A stretch of DNA of 61,274 nt from positions 1 to 61,274 of the forward strand of contig CAZRBA010000117.1 in the NCBI GenBank assembly GCA_964598255.1, written 5' to 3'. The notes beneath the pieces are model-generated. The model did not search any database, had not been told where the DNA came from, and saw only the letters and a program-made list of their open reading frames with translations. Each line of letters starts with the position of its first letter. Positions within the stretch are counted from its first letter, which is position 1. This document shows, in pieces, positions 55,261 to 61,274 of this stretch. This stretch comes from Caldithrix sp964598255. Lineage in GTDB: Bacteria; Calditrichota; Calditrichia; Calditrichales; Calditrichaceae. Both the position numbers and the translations under genes were made by a program.

Positions 55261-56199
55261 TCAAAACGAACTGTATTCGGTTTGGGTATGCAACTCAAAG
55301 GGAATTTCCAAACCATTGGGAAAATGTTTGCCTTTCTCGATGGTCATGGTGCCCTTGGCGGTCGAATGACCGGTTACGGATTTTATCCAACCGCTACGCG
55401 GATCGATTTTAATTTTGGAATCACCTTTGCCTTTAATTTTGTATGTTATGCTCATGCCATTAAGAGTAGAAGCGAATTTCGAACTGAGTGGCCTGATCTC
55501 GGTACTTCCTTCGATAACCGCATTTAAAGAATCGTAAGCAATTAATTTGTACGTGGTTTCGTAAACCGCCGGAATCGAAGCCCCCGATTTTATGGTAATG
55601 TGCCAACTATCGGCCACACCAACCGGATGTCTCGGATAAAATTGGGTAAGCATGGCCAGGTTGGTCTTGAACGCTTTGTTGCCAAATATGTCTTTAAAAT
55701 CTTCTATGAGTTTGGCTTGCAGCATGGGGTTTTTCAATTTTAAATGTTGAATAATGCTTTTGCCCAAAGAATCGAGTCCGACAACGGATTTGACAGTGCC
55801 GTAATCGTCCAGTTGCAAAGTGAAATTCTTATTAATAAACTGCGAATAAACACGATCGAAAATATTATCCGGGCGATAGGGTTTATCCGAATCGTAGGAA
55901 ATGGTAAAGCGCGGTGAAGCAAGCTCTAAAAACAACTTTTCGTATTTTAAATTCATAATGTAATCATCGTTTTTTCGTTCTTTTACCTGAAACGCTAATA
56001 TGCCTTTAATATTTGTTTTAACGGTTTGTTTGACATGGTGCACCGTTTGCCGGATATCCTGCCGATTTTTGCTGAACAGCTTGTAGGTTTTTCCTGTTTG
56101 TAGGTTAAGCTTTAAGGTGAATTTTTTGTTGTTCCCATTGGACGAACAGGAAACAAAGATAAGAAAGGTCAAGAAAACGGCCATTTTTAACAAACGCAT
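55261..56199 (-). CDS. Lipoprotein, DUF6263-like
   Basis: 312 residues. The signal peptide ends in lipobox IFVSC (C18). The body is beta-rich with regular amphipathic strands (FTLKLNLQTGKTYKLFS, IMNLKYEKLFLELAS, AKGTMTIEKGKHFPNG) and resembles the DUF6263 group of outer-membrane or periplasmic lipoproteins found in Bacteroidota and related phyla; the motif agreement is only moderate. No active site is evident. It stands alone on the minus strand between the TrkA gene and tRNA-Arg. Confidence 0.7.
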   Translation of the reverse strand: MRLLKMAVFLTFLIFVSCSSNGNNKKFTLKLNLQTGKTYKLFSKNRQDIRQTVHHVKQTVKTNIKGILAFQVKERKNDDYIMNLKYEKLFLELASPRFTISYDSDKPYRPDNIFDRVYSQFINKNFTLQLDDYGTVKSVVGLDSLGKSIIQHLKLKNPMLQAKLIEDFKDIFGNKAFKTNLAMLTQFYPRHPVGVADSWHITIKSGASIPAVYETTYKLIAYDSLNAVIEGSTEIRPLSSKFASTLNGMSITYKIKGKGDSKIKIDPRSGWIKSVTGHSTAKGTMTIEKGKHFPNGLEIPFELHTQTEYSSF

Positions 56200-56372
56200 A
56201 ATTCCCTCCCAAATAATTTAATTCGGACGCGACCAAACATGATTTTTCGGGTTCGAATACGATAGATTCCTTCGGCCAGCAAAAGCTTAGTGCAGGTGTG
56301 TCTTCCTAACGAACCGCTATGCTAAGTGAGTAGACGAAATATCGTGTCCGAACTAAAAACCGTTGGTTAGGC

Positions 56373-57059
56373 CTATTTATTGTGTAGTTTGGCTAATTTT
56401 TGCAAATCACGGTTACGGCCTATAAGAACCATTACATCGCCTTCCTTAAAGACCGTATTGGCGTCCGGATTGTTATTGATAATTGGGGGTAATTCGCTTC
56501 CGTCTTTGCTTTTTTGCGGCGAATGAATGGCAATTAAATTTACACCGTATTTGGAACGCAATTCCAATTCTGCCGGGGTTTTGCCCACAAATATTTCCGG
56601 AACTTCCACCTTGGCCGCAACCGTTTCGCCGCCGATGTAGGTTACATCTAACAAACCTTGGTGCATCAGGCGATACGATAAACGTTCGGCTGCTTCCATC
56701 TCGGGAGTAATAACCAAATCGACACCAACTGCTTTGAGGATTTTTTCCTGTGTGGGATTCGAAGAACGGGCGATGACCGTTTTGACGCCTAATTTTTTCA
56801 AATGTACGGCAGCCAAAAGATTGGATTCGAAATTTTCGCCGATGCATACCACACCAATGTCAATATCTTCCACACCGATGCTTTCCAAGGCTTTTTCATC
56901 CATGGCATCCAGACGAATGGCATAGGTTACCTGATCCTGAATTTCTTCAACCAATTCCATTCGCTGATCCACGGCTATTACTTCAGCTCCTTTTTCAATT
57001 AGGCTAACAGCCAATTCGCGGCCAAAAATACCCAAACCGACAATCAGAAATTTATTCAT
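56373..57059 (-). CDS. trkA: Potassium uptake regulatory subunit (TrkA/KtrA)
   Basis: 228 residues with one RCK_N domain (about 1-130) and one RCK_C domain (about 140-225). Nucleotide-binding GLGIFG is at 8-13 with D31 after the second strand. As in KtrA, the single RCK pair suggests it forms an octameric gating ring that binds ATP or NADH and regulates TrkH. RCK_C domains are known c-di-AMP receptors in several bacteria. It lies 82 bp downstream of the TrkH gene. Confidence 0.93.
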   Translation of the reverse strand: MNKFLIVGLGIFGRELAVSLIEKGAEVIAVDQRMELVEEIQDQVTYAIRLDAMDEKALESIGVEDIDIGVVCIGENFESNLLAAVHLKKLGVKTVIARSSNPTQEKILKAVGVDLVITPEMEAAERLSYRLMHQGLLDVTYIGGETVAAKVEVPEIFVGKTPAELELRSKYGVNLIAIHSPQKSKDGSELPPIINNNPDANTVFKEGDVMVLIGRNRDLQKLAKLHNK

Positions 57060-57141
57060 AGTCTCCTCGATTTTTGTATTTTGTTTTTAATTTAATAGTA
57101 TGCCCTTTCAGGCCAAAATTTTAAAATGTTCCGCTTTGATG

Positions 57142-58938
57142 TTACCCGACCATAACATTTCGTTCAACGGGATATTCCACACGTAAATGTTCTTTGGGAG
57201 TGGTAATGGCAAAAGCCAATGTTAAAACCCCCACCCGACCGATAAACATGGAAAAAATGATTACCCATTTACCAAAAGAACTGAGCATGGGTGTAATCCC
57301 GCGCGAAAGTCCCACGGTGCCAAAAGCCGATATTTCTTCAAAAAGTAAAGTAAGCAAGCTGGCATGCTCGCTTAAACTTAACAAAAAGGCCGAAAACATT
57401 ACAATGGTAATAGAAAAAGCAAAAATAACCAATGCGCGATTCAATATGGTAAAAGACAAACTTTTTTTAAAGATTTCAATTCGGCTTTTGCCGCGAATAA
57501 TGGAGAGAAAACTGGCAATTAAAACACCCAGTGTTGTGGTTTTAATTCCGCCGCCGGTGGAGCCTGGAGAAGCACCGATGAACATTAAAAACATAATGAT
57601 AAGTGCCGAAGGTGCCGTTAATGCACCGATATTCACCGTATTAAAACCTGCTGTACGCGCTGTTACCGAACAAAAAAACGATTGTACCAAACGGTAGTGC
57701 CAGCTACCCTTAAATGGCTCGATAAAAAAGATAATTAGCGTACCGAAGGTTAGTAAGGATGCCGTTACAATTAATACCAGACGCGAATGTACGGACAAAT
57801 GACGGACGCGCCGTTTACGTTCCGTGTAATCAAAAATTTTACCGCGCGTTAAATCGATCATAACAACAAAACCGATTCCGCCGATAATAATCAACATGGC
57901 AACCGTAAGTACTACAGAATAGTTAGATGCATATCCCATTAGCGAATCGCTATTAAGCGAAAATCCGGCGTTGCAAAAAGCCGAAACCGAATGGAATACC
58001 GAATGATAAATACGATGCCACAAACTCCAATGCGGCTGGTTCCAGCTTAAAAACAGGACTATTGCACCTAAGGTTTCTACGCCAAACGTAATTAGGATAA
58101 CCCCACGTAAAAGACGGGTAATGGCGCCCAATCGATCTACATTTAACATTTCCTGCAGCATGATGCGCTCGCGGATGGCCATACCGCGTCCGAAAAACAG
58201 GGCAAAAAAACTGGAGATGGTCATAATGCCAAGTCCGCCAATTTGAATAAGCGTTAAAATAATCAATTGCCCCAGCATGGAAAAATGGCGGCCTGTATCG
58301 ACCACAATGAGCCCGGTAACACAGGTGGCACTGGTGGCCGTAAATAATGCATCCAAAGGACTAAGTGTTTTACCCGGGGCAACGGCTTTGGGCAGCATTA
58401 GCAAAGCGGAGCCTATTAAAATCACAATTAAAAAACTTAAAATGAACGTTTGCGCCGGATGAAATTTAAGCGAGGCGATACGCCGGTTTAAGCGTACCGC
58501 ACCGCTGATAATCGATAAAATAATAATGATTTGTGCGCCGATAATGGAAAGTTGGGTAAGTGCTTGAACGTTTAGGCTGGTAAAATAGTGTCCGGCCTTG
58601 CCCAAACCGATTTCGTGAATAACCATGGTTGCCTTTAAAAGGATGATGGTAACCAACGTACTTTCGAACCAATGGTGCTTGATAAAATACCATTTCTGCT
58701 GCGTGAAAACTAATTTAATAAAAAACTGAAGCACATAATAAAGGACGATAAGCACGTTTAAGCGTTGTAATATTTGCTTGGTGCTGGGCGAAATGTAAAA
58801 ACCGTATTGCAAAATCAAACTCACCAAAGCAATAAGGCTTACCAAAAAAAGAGAAATATTAACAGCTTTAATTACCGGCTCCGACCATTCCATGTATTTG
58901 AGTTTTACGTCTTGCCAAAAGGTTTTTGGTACTTCCAC
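57142..58938 (-). CDS. trkH: Potassium transporter membrane subunit (TrkH/KtrB)
   Basis: About 598 residues from a GTG at 58938, eight to nine bases after AGGA; a TTG 13 codons upstream lacks such a site and other starts are possible. Ten or more membrane helices form four M-P-M repeats. The selectivity-filter glycine segments SATCVTGLIVV, AFCNAGFSLN, TARTAGFNTVNIG and SAFGTVGLSRG are visible, together with the GASPGSTGGGIKTTTLGV loop found in all Trk/Ktr proteins. It moves K+ (or Na+) into the cell. An extra 90-residue hydrophobic N-terminal part makes it longer than a typical KtrB. Confidence 0.93.
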   Translation of the reverse strand: MEVPKTFWQDVKLKYMEWSEPVIKAVNISLFLVSLIALVSLILQYGFYISPSTKQILQRLNVLIVLYYVLQFFIKLVFTQQKWYFIKHHWFESTLVTIILLKATMVIHEIGLGKAGHYFTSLNVQALTQLSIIGAQIIIILSIISGAVRLNRRIASLKFHPAQTFILSFLIVILIGSALLMLPKAVAPGKTLSPLDALFTATSATCVTGLIVVDTGRHFSMLGQLIILTLIQIGGLGIMTISSFFALFFGRGMAIRERIMLQEMLNVDRLGAITRLLRGVILITFGVETLGAIVLFLSWNQPHWSLWHRIYHSVFHSVSAFCNAGFSLNSDSLMGYASNYSVVLTVAMLIIIGGIGFVVMIDLTRGKIFDYTERKRRVRHLSVHSRLVLIVTASLLTFGTLIIFFIEPFKGSWHYRLVQSFFCSVTARTAGFNTVNIGALTAPSALIIMFLMFIGASPGSTGGGIKTTTLGVLIASFLSIIRGKSRIEIFKKSLSFTILNRALVIFAFSITIVMFSAFLLSLSEHASLLTLLFEEISAFGTVGLSRGITPMLSSFGKWVIIFSMFIGRVGVLTLAFAITTPKEHLRVEYPVERNVMVG

Positions 58939-59113
58939 GGTAAAAAATCCTGTTTGTCTGATACATTTCAGATTCAAATTTAGAGACCAAATTTAGAAAA
59001 TAAAATGAATTGTACAAAAAATAATATAACGGACCTAACGTAAAAGGGTGCGAAAAAAGATTGGCATTTATTGCATTATTGATTATATTTGCATCTTTTT
59101 TAGGAGAACTGCC

Positions 59114-60097
59114 GTGGAAATGCCCAAACAATTTCGTGAACCGGTTGAAAAACTTTACCGATTTATTTTAACCCACGATAATTTTATGCTTTCAGGCCAT
59201 ATTAATGCGGATGGCGATGCCATTGCAGCGGTAATTGCCATGCATCTGTTTCTGAAAAAATTAGGTAAACGGTCGGTCATGATTTTTAGCGATGCGCATT
59301 TGGATCGGCGTTTTGATTATTTGGCCGGGTTTGACAACATATTGAGTTTTAAAACCTTAAAAGAACCCCCGCGAATCGAAAGCGCCATTATCTTGGATGT
59401 TCCTGGCTACGGGCGTTTGGGAGATGTTAAAACCCTGCTGCCGCCAAAGGAACATGTCGCTCGCATCGACCACCACCCGCAGGAAGACAGTATGGGTATT
59501 GCCGAATGGGTGGACGAAGCCGCATCGTCAACTACGGCAATGGTTTACGAAATCATTAAACGCTCGGGTGCGGCAATTGACAAAGACCTGGCAACAGCCG
59601 TTTTTACGGGTATTGTTTACGATACCGGACGTTTTTCGTTTTCGAATACCACAGCACGCGATTTTTTCATTGCTTCGCACATGGTGAAGCTGGGAGCCAA
59701 TCCTGCTCAAATAACCAATATTATTTTTTTTGAAAACAGCATCGAAGCCTTGCGAATGATTGGCAAGGGACTGCATACCATGGAAAGCTATTTGAACGGT
59801 GCGGTTTCCGTTGTGTATTTGGATTACGAAGACATGCAAAAGAGCAATCCCCATGAAATTGAAGAATTGACCAATTACAGCGTAGCGGTTCGTGGCGGGA
59901 AAGTAGGACTTTTTATTCGGGAAATCAAACCCAATTACCATAAAATCAGTTTGCGTTCCAAATCTTATGTAGATGTTAACAAGGTGGCCAAGGCTTTTAA
60001 CGGAGGCGGGCATTCCCGTGCAGCGGGTTGCCGCATTGCGGGGAGCAAAAAAGAAGTGATTAACCGCCTTGTGGATGAGATTGCGAAACATTTGTAA
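59114..60097 (+). CDS. nrnA: DHH/DHHA1 phosphoesterase, NrnA type
   Basis: 327 residues from the GTG at 59114, after TAGGAG; an upstream GTG would add 22 residues of doubtful coding value. The DHH domain has SGHINADGDAI (27-37, H29 and D33/D35), the VPGYGRLGD segment and DHHPQ, and DHHA1 ends with NGGGHSRAAGC. NrnA enzymes degrade nanoRNA and dephosphorylate pAp, and relatives cut pApA or c-di-AMP. It is divergent from the potassium transporter genes, and c-di-AMP controls potassium uptake in many bacteria. Confidence 0.93.
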   Translation: MEMPKQFREPVEKLYRFILTHDNFMLSGHINADGDAIAAVIAMHLFLKKLGKRSVMIFSDAHLDRRFDYLAGFDNILSFKTLKEPPRIESAIILDVPGYGRLGDVKTLLPPKEHVARIDHHPQEDSMGIAEWVDEAASSTTAMVYEIIKRSGAAIDKDLATAVFTGIVYDTGRFSFSNTTARDFFIASHMVKLGANPAQITNIIFFENSIEALRMIGKGLHTMESYLNGAVSVVYLDYEDMQKSNPHEIEELTNYSVAVRGGKVGLFIREIKPNYHKISLRSKSYVDVNKVAKAFNGGGHSRAAGCRIAGSKKEVINRLVDEIAKHL

Positions 60098-61274
60098 TTC
60101 GGATTGCTAATCAGATGAGAACGCAATTCGGGTAATAGGGAAATCGATTTGGTAGTGTAACGGATTTTGCGTAAATAGTGGGAAAGGAAGAAAGCCCGTA
60201 GGGCGGTGCCTTTGCCGCAAACTGCCGCACACCCAAAAGCCCCCCTTTAAGGGGGGCTACGGGGGGTAAACACTGCAACAAACCAGCAAAAAATCCCGAT
60301 AAACAATTCGAGCAATCGGTCTCACGCAGATTCCGCAGATGTTCGCAGAAAAAAATCTGCGCTAATTCGCGTGATTAGCGCGCAAAATGAAGCTGCACCC
60401 TTAACCATTCAACGATTCAACAAATCAACAATTCAACTTTTCCGGCCACTGATCTGCACAGAGCGAGATGAAAAAGGAAAAATGAAAAAAGAAAAAGGAA
60501 AGGGGGAAAAGGCCGCCGGTGCCTCGATACGTCCCGATGAATCGGGACCACTCAGCAACCGGCTTCTACCCGCAGGGCCACAAACCGCCAAAATCAAAGT
60601 GCCCCCCTTTGAGGGGGGCTACGGGGGGTAAACACTGCAACAAACCAGCAAAAAATCCCGATAAACAATTTGAGCAATCGGTCTCACGCAGATTCCGCAG
60701 ATGTTCGCAGGAAAAAATCTGCGCTAATTCGCGTGATTAGCGCGCAAAATGAAGCTGCACCCTTAACCATTCAACCATTCAACCGATCAACAATTCAACT
60801 TTCCCGGCCACTGATCTGCACAGATTGGCACTGATTTCCCTTAACCCTTACACCCTTAACCCTTTCCCCCGCCACCGAACCACACCGAAGAAGCACCTAA
60901 AACACCATTCAACAATTCAACCGATCAACAATTCAACTTTCCCGGCCACCGATCTGCACAGAGCGAGATGAAAAAGGAAAAATGAAAAATGAAAAAGGAA
61001 AAGGGAAAGGCCGCCGGTGCCTCGATACGTCCCGATGAATCGGGACCACTCGGCAAATGGCTTCTTCCCGCAGGGCCACAAACCGCCAAAATCAAAGTGC
61101 CCCCCTTTGAGGGGGGCTACGGGGGGTAAACGTTGCAACAAATTACCACGCTACCCTGAATAATACCAAAGAAAAGCCCTGAGCACAAACAACCATTCAA
61201 CAATTCAACCGATCAACAATTCAACTTTTTCCGGCCACCGATCTGCACAGATTGGCACTGATTTCCCTTAACCC
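60098..61274. repeat. Non-coding region of long direct repeats and hairpins
   Basis: Segment 60239-60460 recurs at 60601-60822, collinear, with about 7 differences in 222 bp. Segment 60451-60640 recurs at 60951-61139 with a 2-bp indel, and a tail of about 65 bp near 60783 recurs at 61209-61274. Within them are hairpins AGCCCCCC/GGGGGGCT (60238-60258; also near 60601 and 61099), GCGCTAAT/ATTAGCGC (60359-60381; also 60721-60743) and GTCCCGAT/ATCGGGAC (60531-60548; also 61029-61046), plus runs of the short word ATTCAAC. No ORF here is convincing and no transposase is visible. The array continues past the window edge. Confidence 0.85.

Noticed and set aside
60371..60740. Open frames inside the terminal repeat array
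   Set aside because: They consist of repeated non-coding words, share no protein family and lack ribosome sites.
60239..61274. CRISPR array
   Set aside because: The repeats are long (190-222 bp), are not separated by unique spacers of even length, and no cas gene is near.

Overview
The window reads as ordinary chromosome from a didermal (lipoprotein-bearing, Gram-negative type) bacterium with moderate to low G+C. SD-like AGGAGG sites and GTG/TTG starts are common, and PAS/GAF kinases and PATAN (DUF4388) proteins are abundant. A type-3 prolyl-tRNA synthetase, a menaquinone-type prenyltransferase and a complete-looking ceramide gene trio fit best with the FCB side of the tree, perhaps Calditrichota or a neighbour. 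That placement is inference from gene content; no rRNA or other marker is present to fix it.

Layout. 1-1885: the 3' end of citramalate synthase (cimA) converges on histidine ammonia-lyase (hutH). 2283-13381: five signalling genes, all on the minus strand: a propeller-sensor kinase with an NtrC-like regulator that has lost its sigma-54 loop and HTH, and a kinase / Rcp1-type receiver / hybrid-kinase set. 13716-16094: an SDR dehydrogenase, then an ECF sigma / anti-sigma / UPF0145 operon with overlapping starts. 16254-19824: surface-polysaccharide genes (GT4, flippase, FemAB-like). 19932-25083: an SRPBCC protein, a hydrolase-TPR lipoprotein coupled to argF, and biotin carboxylase plus biotin carrier. 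25084-26135 is about 1 kb of AT-rich non-coding DNA in front of a TPR/helix-turn-helix protein.

26136-38907 is a long plus-strand run: radical SAM protein, RlmD-like and SpoU-like RNA methyltransferases, a three-gene PATAN/pseudo-GTPase operon, a protein with an Hfq-like domain coupled to an M28 peptidase, and a TPR lytic transglycosylase. 38881-46107 (minus) holds a pseudo-receiver kinase with a crotonase, a long glucose-1-phosphate thymidylyltransferase, a membrane-anchored family-5 binding protein and a large unknown lipoprotein. 46525-52062 holds an FMN-barrel/UbiA fusion and, divergently, cerR and spt-bcerS, the three enzymes known to make bacterial ceramide. 52239-54833 is proS, a rhomboid protease and a Cys-rich miniprotein, followed by tRNA-Arg(CCG), a lipoprotein, the TrkH/TrkA potassium system and a divergent NrnA-type DHH phosphoesterase. 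The last 1.1 kb (60098-61274) is non-coding and built of long, nearly identical direct repeats with nested hairpins.

The most notable items are the cerR/spt/bcerS locus, the PATAN/pseudo-GTPase trio, the FMN-barrel/UbiA fusion, the Hfq-like fusion and the terminal repeat array. Function calls come from reading motifs by eye; no database search was run.
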